A model generated the notes under the pieces. The model searched no databases, was not told the DNA's origin, and worked only from the letters and a program-made list of their open reading frames with translations. Made by a program: the position numbers and the translations under genes. From Diabrotica undecimpunctata (lineage: Eukaryota; Arthropoda; Insecta; Coleoptera; Chrysomelidae): a stretch of DNA of 64,000 nt. Location of the stretch: positions 25,569,644-25,633,643 of the forward strand of contig NC_092806.1 in assembly GCF_040954645.1 (NCBI RefSeq), written 5' to 3'. Positions within the stretch are counted from its first letter, which is position 1. Every line of letters begins with the position of its first letter. This document shows, piece by piece, positions 47,315-59,028 of the stretch.

Positions 47315-48600
47315 ATTAGAGTAGCAGGTGGTAATAGGGAACCTGCTGCTTATATATGGAATCCTTCGTTTATTTGTAAATGCCCAGTACATCTACATGT
47401 AAGGCGCCAAAATACGGTAATAGTTACGTACAAACGCCGCAAAACTATTGGTAGCAGTGGCTCTGCTGATAGTTTCGCCACATGTCGCCACGTTGTTTAT
47501 TACGATCTTCAAGAAGTTTTGTTTACAAAGTGTTTTGTCTCATATAGTGGTTCCATCTAGTGGTAAGTAAGTTATGAGTGCTTCAGTAGCTTTCATAGTT
47601 AGTAGGCTTTGTTTCTATTGCTATGTCAATAAAATATCTATGTAAACTAGTTAAACAAAACATAACCTCATTTTTTCGTAAACCATGCATTGTTGTTAAT
47701 ATGGACCCTTCCTACTGCCGATATTATGGTACCAGGTTCCATATTAAATATCAGGGTTCATATTATCTACAACAATTGTATCTATGATTTCTAACAAGTG
47801 TTAATTGTCGTGCCGCCGAGAGAATTGTCAACGCTAAAACGAAAATATTTACCAGGAACATCTCATCGGGAAACTTGGAACAAGTGCTCTATGATTAATG
47901 CGATTATTGCCGTACGTGAGAAAACAATTGGCCTTAAAAAGGCTAAAAAATAATTAATGATAGGAACCATAATATGCAGTTTGGACTTAAAAATTTTGGT
48001 ATTCTTAATAAAATTAGACGAAAGAGCCAGTCTAGAGGGCAAAAAGTGGACCACAAACAAAGGAAAAACAATATAACTTTAGACTTTAAACGAAAGGTAC
48101 GACAGGTACATCGTTCACATCATAACAGTGTCAATTAATAAACAAATATCAAGTATCAAGGCACTAAATAATTAGGCATATTGGCTTAGCTATCTAATCT
48201 ATCTATTTAAAAATTTTCCTGATAACTTTTAATTTCATGATTTACAAGAACATAAGAAATAAAAAAACATAGAAAAGAAAATAGAAGGATAAAAACCATA
48301 AATAAATCTATTAAGAAATCAAAAAGAGCAGAAAACTAGTGATTCAAAAGAAATAAAATCAGTCTGGAAAATCTATTTCCAAACTCTTTTAGGGACGCAA
48401 GAAACGGAAGAGCATATTATGGACACGCATCGTAATATTGAATAAGACACCGAAAAGACAGGAAAGATAAAACAAGCAATACAAGCATAAAAGAGGTATT
48501 GACAAGGTCCCATCTGAACTATATTATAAATTTGGTAGCGAACACCTAATAGGACAAATGCGTATTTTCATAAATAGGATTTCGAATGATAAAAATATCC
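47315..48600. other. no gene recognised
   Basis: Mixed composition; a GC-richer part at 47400-47500 has no coding motif. Confidence 0.45.
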
Positions 48601-48617
48601 CTAGCCCTTTAATCGGC

Positions 48618-48639
48618 AAGACCGTCTGCAGAGGGTCTT
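48618..48639. repeat. subterminal palindrome, copy 1
   Basis: One mismatch from a perfect 22-bp palindrome centred on CTGCAG; overlaps the inner end of the left TIR. Confidence 0.85.
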
Positions 48640-48974
48640 TACTCTAACCTAAGTACTTTTTCAATAACGGGTGTGATCGAGCTGAAAGACAAAACCGTTT
48701 GTAGGTACTGAAAATACGAATCTAACGGTACCAGTTTGAAGGTTGTAGGTTTATTTGATTTACAGCGGCTGGCATTTATGTCGCGACAATCGTATGAATC
48801 AGACGTTAAAATTATTTGTGTGTACGGGAAATATCAAAGAATTTTAAAAAGTGCTTTCTAGTTGAGAAATAAACACGAAAATTTTTGTGGTAAGTAGTTA
48901 TTATGCATATTTATTGATTTACTACTGTGTGTGGAAGAAATAAGAAGTGGAATTGAAATACCGCGCATTTAGTG

Positions 48975-48996
48975 AAGGCCGTTTGCAGACGGTCTT
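48975..48996. repeat. subterminal palindrome, copy 2
   Basis: Same palindrome with two differences (GGCCGTTTGCAGACGGTC), about 110 bp before the coding region. Confidence 0.85.
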
Positions 48997-49095
48997 GTCG
49001 CTTAGTTGCAAAATTTTTCTCCTTACTTTTTATTATTACGCGTATTTTTGTTCTTTATTTTACCTACTAAACATGCGGTTATTATTTTTTTTATG

Positions 49096-50190
49096 TAGAA
49101 AATAGAGGAAAAACGTGGTGTAAAAGGATGTAAGAGTGCATGGGCGGCAGAACAAGGATTCAATGTATCTACTCTGAGTGAAGAAGAAATACTAGACATT
49201 ATGGAATCGTTTACGGATGAAGAAGATGTCGATGACGTAGACAGTGATCCAGATTACGAGTGTGATGAAATAACACCTGAAGATGATGAGATGATAACTG
49301 AATGCATCTAAAACATAGATTCAACCGCCACAATCGCTACATGTGTACAATCTGCGAACTTATCACGGAATATCAATAGTACTTCATTCAGTTCGACGGA
49401 TACTACAGTTCCAATTGCACAAACTTCCACTTCTGAAGCGGCTATTGGGGTTAGAAATAAAGGGGTTGAAAAGAGAAGCAAGAGGTTATTCCGTCGAATA
49501 TTGCGGATCAGCTTATGGTGTCGATCTGACCACAGTTTTGTGGAAAGACACTAAAAATGTTAGACTTTGTTCGACATATGTTGGTGTAAAACCTTTCTTG
49601 AAAACCCAAGCAGTTACTCAACCGTCTAAGGTGGCACGTTATGACAAGAAAACTAACAAATATATCGAGGTTGGATGTCCACAAATCATTCGAGAATACA
49701 ACTCTCACATGGGAGGTGTAGACCTCATGGATTCATATATGGGTCGAAATGGACTTTGTATAAAAACAGTGGACAGGGCCACCAGAATTTTTTACCATCT
49801 ACTGGACGATTGGCGATTACCAATGCCTTCGTTTTTTATCGACGTGCAAATGTCGAGAAAAATAGGAATGTCTCCGGTGGTGAAAAACAAAAAGACATGA
49901 CAATGCAACAATTTCGATTAAAAATGGCTAAAGAGCTGTGTGGTACAACTGAAAAACGTCCTTCGTCCGTTCCACAGCCAACTAGTAGTTCTGCAGTCGG
50001 TAGACGAGCTGTTCATCAGGTGGATAGTGTAAGATACGACGGATTAAATCATTGGCCTGAATGGGGATCGAAAAAGTCGTGCAAACTGTGTATAAAGTCT
50101 GACACTCATTCATTTTACACCAAGTGCAACCTTCATTTGTGTAACAGGAAAGGTAAAAATTGCTTCACACAGTATCACACCAAATCTTAA
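49096..50190 (+). pseudogene. piggyBac-like transposase with internal deletion and frameshifts
   Basis: N-terminal part: acidic SFTDEEDVDDVDSDPDYECD with EITPEDDEM, then a stop at about 49309. After a deletion, the C-terminal part: KREARGYSVEYCGSAYGVDL, TVLWKDTKNVRLCSTYVGVK, CPQIIREYNSHMGGVDLMDS and YHLLDDWRLPMPSFF (frame 49343-49900). A frameshift near 49840 leads to GSKKSCKLCIKSDTHSFYTK with CNLHLC, the Cys-rich C-terminal domain, ending TAA 50188-50190. The catalytic aspartates upstream of TVLWKDTKNV are gone, so it is non-autonomous. Confidence 0.85.
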
Positions 50191-50291
50191 TAATTTTTGT
50201 TTATTTACCTGTAACTTTTTTTTCAATAAAAACATTATTTTTGTACTACTAATAAATTATGGTGTTTTCATAAATTTTCCTTCTGAACGAC

Positions 50292-50313
50292 AAGACCGTC
50301 TGTAGACGGTCTA
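50292..50313. repeat. subterminal palindrome, copy 3
   Basis: Same palindrome with centre CTGTAG (AGACCGTCTGTAGACGGTCT), about 125 bp inside the right TIR. Confidence 0.85.
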
Positions 50314-50457
50314 TGATTTTTTGGCCTGGTGACGAAACACACACACAATATCGCCAAACAGACCTCAGATTCGTTTTTCCCACACCCAAATTACCCTAAA
50401 ACCAAAATTCCTGTAACTCAAAACCTGCTATTTCTATCTTGCCGATTAAAGGGCTAG

Positions 50458-51655
50458 TGACTGAAAAACCGGGAATAATTGACCGGTTTTTGACAAGGAC
50501 ATATCCATAGATTTCAAACAGTCCTACAACTTAATTAATAGACACCACCGTGTAACAGTTAAATCGTGTGAGTAATTTGAGTAATTTTACATTACAAATT
50601 AAAAGCATCGTAAAAAAAATAAGCTTGCCTTTGACATAACCTTCAATAGTTTCAAGACTTATGTAACTTTGGCTGTTCTTCATATATAAACAAAAATTTA
50701 CGTATAAGTAAATAAAGATAAATTTACCTTTAGTAACTTCTTTGTCTCCACCACTGTTTGCCCACTAGCGCGTAACCAACAATTACCCTAAAAATTCAAT
50801 TAGAGTACGTATCGGGAAACCTCTTGTAATACTGGCAAGTGTAGGAGTATATTATAACCTGAATAAATGTTGAAACACAATTATATTACAATTTCAAATG
50901 CTACTTACGACCACTTCCTATGTATGATTCATCCGTAGATGAAGATTGTTTTCCGCCATATATTTCAAACAGCAAAAAACAATAATTTATGTGAGAACTG
51001 TTAAATATTTTAAGATCAGATTAACAAAATATTGTAAAGATTAATATAGACGAACCCTAATCTTTTATTACAAAAGAATACCAGTTCGTACCTATAAGTC
51101 TAAACATAGCAACCGGAAACAGTTAAAAGAAGCAGCTTATTATGATTGTTGAAATTATATATTAAGAATAATTAAAACTGTAACACCAAATATATCTAAA
51201 ACGGTTTTTTTGTGGCATATCCAAGTTAAGTATTATGTTTGTATGAGATTAAACAACAATTAATTTTAATGAAAATACCATATCATAACTGTTATTTCAA
51301 TAACGAATAATCACCAAAACGAAGTAAATATTTTCGCTCGCCTAGCGATCATCCGGCAACTATTGTAAAACAGTATGAGCGATAAGAAAAATGTATGGCT
51401 ATTGCTGTTATGTATAAGACAGTATAAGACAAAATAATACTAGTTTTAATACTGCTACTTTTGTTAATCTTACTAATAATATTCCTGAGAGTGTACTTGA
51501 GGATGGCAACTACAAGCTATACTGAGATCGCAGTGTACTCACAGACCAAACTGTTGCACATAATAGACCAGATCTCTGCTAGTTAATAAACTAACGATAC
51601 AAACAACACTAATCGATGTTGCGATACCTTACAACAACAATCTGCGTGTTTAGTA
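50458..51655. other. no gene recognised
   Basis: AT-rich; no motif-bearing frame. Confidence 0.45.
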
Positions 51656-51659
51656 CAAT

Positions 51660-51890
51660 AAAAAGATCGCCAAGTAGAGAGATTCTGAAATACAAATAAG
51701 GAAATAATGGAGAATGGAAAGTACCCAGACAACGCCTATTATTCTTTCTACCACTGGAGCCATTCTGAATAACCTCCTAAAAAACATAAAAAAGCTGAGT
51801 CTAAATGAACATCTGTCTACATAAGATATGCAGAAAGCTGTGATAGGCTTCGACGTCCAGATGCGTGCGAAAATTTTTGAGAAATACACC
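51660..51890 (+). pseudogene. C-terminal fragment of a retrotransposon polyprotein (decayed)
   Basis: Plus-strand frame reads TPIILSTTGAIPNNLLKNIK, KLSLNEHLST, stop, MQKAVIGFDVQMRAKIFE. Insect non-LTR-like proteins often end with a 'PIV.GATG.IP..L...L......Q.AVL...C.IVRKFL' pattern, which this follows loosely. One stop; truncated by the adjoining MITE at 51901. Confidence 0.5.
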
Positions 51891-51900
51891 GACGTACCAA

Positions 51901-52166
51901 GTCACCTAGGACTCGATAACATGGAAAGAGTCCCACCATAGCTCAATCCTCTTGATACCGGAGGTAGGTATCTGGGTTGAGTGAGTTTTACCTTTAAAGG
52001 GAGTGTAAGCCGTATGGCTAAATCTGGATATCGTATATCATTTTCTATGTATGTCATACGGCTTACGCTTCCTCTAAGGAGAAATTTCACTCATCCTACA
52101 TACCTACGGTATCACAAGGATTGAGCTCTGGTGGGACTCTTTGCGTGTTATCGAGACCTAGGTGAT
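51901..52166. mobile_element. foldback MITE, 266 bp
   Basis: The left arm GTCACCTAGGACTCGATAAC and inverted right arm ATCACCTAGGTCTCGATAAC extend inward together (AGAGTCCCACCA, GCTCAATCC, GTAAGCCGTATG) for about 115 bp, leaving a short central loop. No coding sequence. Confidence 0.85.
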
Positions 52167-52195
52167 TTCATATATTGTATTACTATTACTCAGAT

Positions 52196-52275
52196 TTAGC
52201 GATATGGCTTACACTCCCTCTATGGAGAAACTTCACTCATCCTAGATACCTACGGTATCAAAAGGAAGTAAATCG
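52196..52275. repeat. partial extra copy of the MITE arm
   Basis: GGCTTACACTCCCTCTATGG, TTCACTCATCCTAGATACC and TACGGTATCA repeat the order of blocks in the right arm at 52061-52115. Confidence 0.75.
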
Positions 52276-52289
52276 TATGTCATTTTTGC

Positions 52290-52385
52290 CGGAAGGATCC
52301 TTGGTGGTTCTTGGTGCCGAGAATTGAACTTAAGTGCTTTGGCTTTGAAGGCCAGTATCTAGAACGCAGAGTTATACCGTCTTTA
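52290..52385 (-). repeat. tRNA-related SINE head (candidate)
   Basis: The minus strand reads GGTATAACTCTGCG (A-box-like), CTGGCCTTCAAAGCCAA (anticodon-arm-like) and AAGTTCAATTCTCGGCACCA (T-arm/B-box-like) with tRNA-like spacing. The acceptor stem cannot be closed, so it is not a functional tRNA. Confidence 0.45.
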
Positions 52386-53184
52386 GTCAAGCTTTATCTT
52401 TAAAAACTAATTGAAAACTCGGCGAAAAAAGGTATGTAATTTAAAATGTCGTGCCACAGGCGTATTCTGAGACTTTCTTCGGTCGATAATGACAGTTAAA
52501 CGTAATATGACTTGATTATGTTTGTTTTGTAGGATAGTTAAGGTAACCTATAAACCACTATGTTAAGTTAATTTAAATATTATTTTACTTACAGACAAAG
52601 TTTTGAAAGGAAGAACTTTTTTAACTCAAATTAGTCTAAAAGAATAATCTTAAGCAGGGATGCTTATTCCCTTGCTTTTTCTTAGATACATCTCAATAAG
52701 ATATATAAATTTTAATATAATAAAAATTTTAATTAAGAAGAATCTTAAATAATAACTTACACTAAACTGGGAATAACTTCATTTTTTTATACCAATGAAC
52801 CTTAATGACATTATAAGGAATCATAAGAACTACTTTGACTTGTCAGCGCATGCGTTCTGGTAAAACAGAACCTCACATGTAAACTTTCCAACAATCAGAA
52901 AATTATTTATTGCCGACAACTCAAAGACTTAAGTCTTTTCTTTTAAATGTAGGTGCATTAGTTTTTTCGGTCAGCCTTGAGTACACCTTTACTTTTCAAG
53001 TTCATAGCTACCATACATTTCCAACGATAACTTTTTTCACATAGTAACAAAAAAACCACTATGTTGTTACTAGTTAAGTTTTTTTTGTTTTAACATCCTA
53101 ACTCTACAATTCTAAGTTACGGTAAGATCTCCAGTGTTTTTAAATAGATAATATATGGTAGCTAATTATTATTTCTTCTCTTTC
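52386..53184. other. no gene recognised
   Basis: AT-rich; no motif-bearing frame. Confidence 0.45.
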
Positions 53185-53229
53185 AGCCCTGAAGAAGACA
53201 AATTAATTATCTTTGGCGGAAACGTTTAC

Positions 53230-53230
<1 letters not shown>
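53185..53230 (+). repeat. hairpin motif beside a TA tract
   Basis: CCCTGAAGA-GACAAA...TTTGGC-GGAAACGTTTACTATA: conserved flanks CTGAAGA and GAAAC around a hairpin with five of six pairs. Runs straight into (TA)n. Confidence 0.5.
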
Positions 53231-53294
<64 letters not shown>

Positions 53295-53312
53295 ATTACT
53301 GAGTTCTCGGGA

Positions 53313-53360
<48 letters not shown>
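53231..53360. repeat. two (TA)n tracts separated by a 27-bp spacer
   Basis: TA alternation at about 53231-53290 and 53316-53360; the spacer contains ACTGAGTTCTCGGGAAG. Confidence 0.95.
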
Positions 53361-53365
<5 letters not shown>

Positions 53366-54558
53366 AACGATAAGACTACCAATGAGAATTGAAGTACTAC
53401 TGTAAAAATAATACCTCAATCTACCATAGGAGCTTATCGTCTATACCTTGCTTAGCTCAGTATCTCAAGGGTGAGTTCGTATTGTCTTAAACTAGGGATT
53501 GAACCTGAGTTCTCAGTTGATAGCAAATAAGACAAATTTTAACCAAACATATTTATTTAAAAGAATAAAAACAATAATTAACCCTGCCCAAGCTTAATAG
53601 TTAATAAGTGCTACTTATTGCTTCTATGGGCTGCTTGTCTGTTCTAGCTGTTAGGTCCTCCAATTAGAAGTTGTGGCTTCTGGAGAGCTGCAGTCACACG
53701 TGGCTGTATGTCCTGACCAAGTTGTGGTGTTAAACTTGAATATGGCCAATCAATTCGATCTGGTTAATAAATCCAAATGACCCAATTAAGTTGTAGGTAT
53801 GCCAATAAAGCCAATAAAGTTTGATATGTCCAATAAAGTTTTGATATGTCCAATAAACTAGAATATAAGGAACAACTTGCATTAGAAACACATCAAAAGG
53901 AAAGATTTAACTTCCTTGCCATCTTACAAAATTACACTTAAACAAATAGCGTATGGTAAGGATAAAATGAAATATGATTGCTACTACTTAGTTAAATTCT
54001 GTTAAAGAGTCCTAATGCATATATCAGAAAAAAATGTGCTTTCGGAAGAAAGTAAGGTTACAAATATTGGAAATTCGGTCAGAATTATAGAATAAATATC
54101 ACAATGAAAGTACTTACCCTAAGAGAATTTGTAGACCATAAAAATGAGTCTTATAAAAATTTTTGCCTTCTTTTATAAATTTCAAAAAGAGGCAAAAAAT
54201 AATCCCACCACAGAAAAGTTGTTTTGACAGAAAGTGGGAGAGGAGACTAAATGAAGTTAGCACAGATGTCATAGGATGTTGCTATAGATATCATGAAACT
54301 AGCTTGTCTGTCAACACGGAACAGAATAGTCTGCCGAACAAAAAGAGAGAAGGCGAATATTTATTATACGGGACAGAAAGAGAGAGAGAAAATAAAGACA
54401 GAGGAAGAAGAGAAAAACAGAGGGCGCCAACTATTTTGTAAAAAAAATAGTAAAAATTTAACTGAAGATAAAGAAATTAATAAATTAATAAAGAAATTAA
54501 AATGAAATAATTATTTAAATATAAATTAATAGAGATGTGACGTTTATAACGTTACGTT
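53361..54558. repeat. possible LTR or LTR-element remnant
   Basis: Starts TGTAACGATAAG directly after the TA tract and ends near ATAACGTTACG, an LTR-like inverted end. Five AATAAA signals cluster at about 53807-53865. GGGCGCCAAC at about 54424 reads TTGGCGCCC on the minus strand, like a gypsy primer-binding site, which would imply the opposite orientation. No gag or pol sequence. The two readings conflict, so confidence is low. Confidence 0.3.
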
Positions 54559-54700
54559 TATAAATCAATGATCACTCGAAGAGTGGTGGGTTTTTCGGTC
54601 AAAAGGTGAAGAAAAAAAGACAAATAAGGTAGCTACTTCATCTATTTATTCGAAGACGTTTCGCTCTCTAATCAGAAAGCATCCTCAGTTCATCTAAAAA
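54559..54700 (-). repeat. dispersed repeat with hairpin motif, same family as 23655-23778
   Basis: Minus strand: CTGAGGAT, a 7-bp hairpin (GCTTTCT-GATT-AGAGAGC), GAAACGTCTTCG, then AATAGATGAAGTAGC, TTGTCTTTTTTTC, TTGACCGAAAAAC and CGAGTG in the same order as at 23.7 kb. The hairpin arms differ between the copies but still pair. Confidence 0.75.
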
Positions 54701-55855
54701 GAACAAATATGAAAAAACCAAATATCCATAGAGAGGTTAATACAAAAGTGTTACCTCAAAAAGACATGTAGCAGTCAAAGGTATAAAATGTAAAAGTCTC
54801 AAGCTTTTTTGCATTTATTACCTAAGTTATAATCTAAGTTAATTTTCTTATATATTTATCTTTTTTCTTAATTTTTATATTTTTGTATTTATGTACATCA
54901 ACAATAAGAACAAATAAAACTCTTTGTACATTTTTCTAATTAATTTAGTTAATATTTAATTATATTTACAAAATTTTACGATTTATATCTACCATTTAAA
55001 TTTATTTATAAATATTTTACGACTGGTTGTAATCGTATACATTAATAATTTATTATAAATATATTTAATCATCTAATACAGTTAGCAACCGAACAAAAAA
55101 CGGTAAACTAATCAAATTAGACTCAAATCCGTTTTTTAGGATACATCAGTGTAATCCTGGAAGCGGTTATTAGCAGTAATAGACCTCCTACGGTTGCGGT
55201 TGAGCCTTTAGATCAAACAAAGCCAACTAACCAAGTAATTCGGTTTTTTTTTCTGAACGCAATACCGCCAGTTTATTACTATGATTGGAAGGCGTGCGCC
55301 GACCTAAACATACTTTTTTTAATTAATGGAACTGTTGCCTAACTGAAAATTTCGCCAGTGTTTTAACAAGGACTAGAAAGGAAGCTATTATAGTATTGTT
55401 TTTGATAACTTTGGTTAAAGTTAATAGACGTAATATGGGTAGATAATTGCACGAAATGATTAAGCCTACGCATTTTCTTTAGTCCTGAAACATTGCTTAG
55501 TATATGGTATTGTAAAATTGTTTCTAACAATGTCGTAGTTGTCGATGCTGTATATTTTCTTTTTTATTTAGGCCTATTGCCTTTTCTTCAGGTTTTTTTT
55601 TACGTAGCCACTTCTATTACTATTCCATTTCTTTCTGTGATGGCCTGGGCTTCTTCTGCTAGTTTGTTGCTAATATAGAGCTATTATAATTCTTATCTTA
55701 GCTGGAATTTTATTATTGCGGCTGTATAAGTACTTTTTCTATTTTGTATTCACTTATTTATATCGTAGATGTTGCACATCTCCTGTTTTAAGCGATACAG
55801 GGATCAGCATATCTAATGTTATTTTGTCATTAATTATTTATTCCTTTTAATTTAT
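54701..55855. other. no gene recognised
   Basis: AT-rich; about 55140-55215 is GC-richer without coding motif. Confidence 0.45.
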
Positions 55856-56750
55856 CTTCTTCTTCTTCCTACTTTATAAATAGGCTTAATGCCTGTTTTA
55901 CTTCGGTTTTTAGCCTCAATTGACGTTGTCTGACCATATTTTCCTCGGTCGTCCCAATGATCTTCTTCCATTTGGCGATTTGTCTCTTGCTATTCGTACT
56001 ATTCTATTTTCTGTCATTCTTTCGATGTGTTGATTCCATTCCACTTTTCTTCTTCTGGTCCACGCGTTTATTTCCTCTATACCACATCTCGCTCGTATTT
56101 CCTCACTTCTTACACTGTCTGTTAGAGTTTGGTTTGTTATTTTTCGTGAGACTTTCATTTCTGTTGTTTACAGTAGTCTTTGTGTTTTCGCCGTATCTGC
56201 TCTTGTTTCTGCTGTGTACGTTATTATCGATCTTATTGTTGATTTATATATCCTGGTTTTCATTTTCGTTGTGAGGTATTTGTTTCTCCAGATTGTGTTG
56301 TTGAGACATCCTGCTACTCTGTTTGCCATGTTCACTTGTTTTTGTACTTCTTCTTCCACTTTTCAGTAGCTTGACAGTTTTATTTCCAAGTAGTGTTTCC
56401 ATCACTTGTTTTATTATTTTGTTATTTACGACTAGTTTACATCGTCTCGATTCCGCTGATATCACTATTGTTTTGGTTTTCTCTGTTGAGATCTTCATCT
56501 TCGGCTGTTTTTATGGCGTCGTCGGCGTAGAATATTATCCTTATTTCCTTTTCTCCCATTCTATATCCTCTTCTTTTTTAACTTTTTTTATGATTTCATC
56601 CATTATCAGATTAAATATTAATGGGCTCAGCGAATGTTCGTGTCTAATGCCAGTTTCATATTTGATAGGTTGCGATAGTTTTCCTTTACATCTTACCATA
56701 GCTATGTTATCTTTATATATATTCTAATTTATCTATTCCTATTAAGATTC
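55856..56750 (-). pseudogene. RTE-like retrotransposon C-terminal half, (GAA)n tail, decayed
   Basis: The minus strand reads HEHSLSPLIFNLIMDEIIKK (RT motif B region, about 56610-56640), MKISTEKTKTIVISAESRRC, KITNQTLTDSVRSEEIRARC, KVEWNQHIERMTENRIVRIA and GRRSLGRPRKIWSD. The 3' end at about 55856 is GAAGAAGAAGA. Frames shift at about 56165 and 56390. The same family as 59826-60603, which lies in the opposite orientation. Confidence 0.8.
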
Positions 56751-58009
56751 CTTTGTGGCACTTCTGCAGATCTTTCCTAAAGACACATTTAGAATAAATG
56801 TTGAGTAGCAGGAGTATAAAATCTCTGTCATACTATTTGATAGATTCTGATAATATTAAGTAATTGGTCTTATATTTTGATTTTACTCATTGTATTGTAA
56901 TAAATGTTTATAATAATTCTCAAGTCGTCAAGAGACCTCTACCAAGCCTCCCGTATTTCTAAAGCTTTAAAAAAAGCCGAATTGTGGTCTTTTTAGTTTT
57001 CCCTGCATTTTTTATATTTATATTCTTTTATTCTAACCTTTAAGCCTCCAGTGGACGGGTGAGTCAAAAATTACACAAGAACGATGGTGATGCCTATTAG
57101 AACCATTTTTTGTTTGGCAATTCTTTTAGTGCAAAATATTTTTTTCTTGGCAAAATTATTTTTTATTAAAATAAAACACCTTCATAAATACATTAAATTA
57201 TTAAATTGGTTATTTTTTTATAACGTTTGAAATAATTAAAAATACAAAAAACATTTACTTCTGACACATATAGGGTAAGGTTTTCTAATTTGGAACATTT
57301 ACTAAATACTGTGTTTGGGAAAGTATGTACTATTTCTTTTCATATTTTTATTATTAATATTTTTCTGTTAGTGTTCTATAATGTGATCTAATTCAATCCT
57401 GTATTCTAACGACTCTGTTAAAATATATTGCTTCCTGTTATTTCGTAAAATTGTTAAACTGGCTATCTCATCTATTATGTTTTAAGTACGGAGAATTTGG
57501 CTTCTCTTTTGTATTTTGTGTCACAAACACACACAAGTATACGGTTTCGTATTACGGTCACAATTAACAATACAATAGAGTGATTTATGGGTTTACCCTC
57601 TTGCTACCAACCACCTCGAAGCGTGGTCAGAGGGTGGTCTCTGACCGTCTTAAGTCTCAACTCAAGACTTCATCCCAAGACAGCGAACGAAACACACCAA
57701 GTTTTTTGGCTCTCGTGCCATAGAGCGGCGTCGGCGGGCGTCCCGACGTACCAACGAGATTTCCTTGGCTAAGAATACGACTCCAATATTTCAAAGGGTA
57801 AGTCTATATTCTTTGTACAAACAACAATAATGAGTATGGCAAGTAAATTAGAAATTTATTGACAGTTGTATTTACTATTTTCCGCTAAGTTTATTTACAA
57901 ACAAAATATTACATTTTTACTTTATAATTATTTATCTAACATCATTTAACCAGCGACATCTTAAGTTTTATACAAAACATACTGTTTATATTCCAAAAAA
58001 TCACCAATA
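56751..58009. other. no gene recognised; GC-rich patch at 57580-57775
   Basis: The patch encodes an open frame (57587-57772, MGLPSCYQPPRSVVRGWSLT) without recognised motif. It stands out sharply from the AT-rich surroundings. The 3' UTR, SINE or host-exon explanations remain open. Confidence 0.4.
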
Positions 58010-58875
58010 ATAGATACATGGTAGTTTATAATATTTTATTTTTATCTTCTGGATGGAATATTACCTTCTTTTGAAGAGGATGCTTTTTGGATTCATGATT
58101 AGAGTTTGATAAACTGTTAAATATCATTAAAGCTGCAAAATCACTTTTTTTAAAAACATTTTCATTTATAGGTCAAATACTACTAGCAGGAAAAGCGTTC
58201 TGTGCATTTCTCACTGTTGCAGCACGCCATAAGCCTCCCCAATTATCCCGAAACAATAATACAGTTCGACCCACGTTTCTTTCGCAACCATTTATAAATG
58301 CATTGTCCATAAACATTTTAAAAGACTTCGAAGAATCCAACGGTTAAAGTCTGTGGACTTGGCTAACTGTTTTAATGAAATGATTAAGTCATGTCACAAA
58401 AAATCGCTGCTGATGTATCCAGTATCTCTAATAGTGACAATGTTGAAATGAAAGTTTATCTTAAAAACGTTTCCTTTTAAACATTATTATGGGTGGTACA
58501 AACTGCCCTGCTGCACCAGCACAAAAAACCACAGTAGTATTTATCATCCTCACTCCACTAAAAATGCTTCTAATTTAATGTTGTCCTTTCTTGGTTAATA
58601 TTTTTTAACATTGCCTTTATACGGTTAAGCAGCCTCTCTCATCGCGTGTGGCGGTTAATTTTTTTTTCTTCACAAATTCTTTGTAAAAGATCATAGAATT
58701 TATCAACTCGTGCTTTGCTAAATCCTGCAGCCCTTGCCATTGATGTTTTCTTTGGCTCTCTCTCTCTCTCTTGTCGTTTCCTCATTGCTGAGGATCGTGA
58801 TTTCCTACAATGCGGGCTGTCAATTTGTCTTTGGCTACCGAAACCATATTTCTTTATGTCTGGACATGAAGCCAT
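58010..58875 (-). pseudogene. pogo/Tigger (CENP-B/Jerky-like) transposase remnant
   Basis: The minus strand begins at 58875 with MASCPDIKKYGFGSQR and AAGFSKARVDKFYDLLQRIC, which fits the region before the 'YN.DE' catalytic motif of pogo-like DDE proteins. Later frames give TGYISSDFF, VHRLPLDSS-like, INGCERNVGRTVLLFRDNWG and LWRAATVRNAQNAFPASS, followed by INENVFKKSDFAAL. That is the characteristic 'ATV.NA..GF..TGI.P.N...F...DF' C-terminus of this family. Catalytic blocks between are deleted and stops are frequent. Confidence 0.6.
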
Positions 58876-59028
58876 ATTACTACTTTTTGCCTGCCATACA
58901 TTTATCTGTTTGAAATTGTGTTTAAATTCTTTCTTGTTGCAAAATTCTTGCCCAAATTAAAAATAATCCAATAATCCAAGTAAATTGATCGTCCAATTGA
59001 GGAAACCTTGTTCTAAAGCTAAACAATA

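Larger units (their letters stand above)
48605..50453 (+). mobile_element. internally deleted piggyBac-like element with CTAG flanks
   Basis: Terminal inverted repeats CCCTTTAATCGGCAAGA (48605-48621) and its exact inverse (50437-50453) begin with CCC as piggyBac ends do. Both are flanked by CTAG (48601-48604, 50454-50457) instead of TTAA. A palindrome based on AGACCGTCTGCAGACGGTCT occurs next to each end and once internally. The gene inside keeps the N-terminus and C-terminus of a piggyBac transposase but lacks most of the catalytic domain. Confidence 0.8.

Noticed and set aside
56323..56727. Plus-strand open frame with hydrophobic segments
   Set aside because: Antisense of the RTE-like pseudogene at 55856-56750; the hydrophobic look comes from antisense of charged codons.
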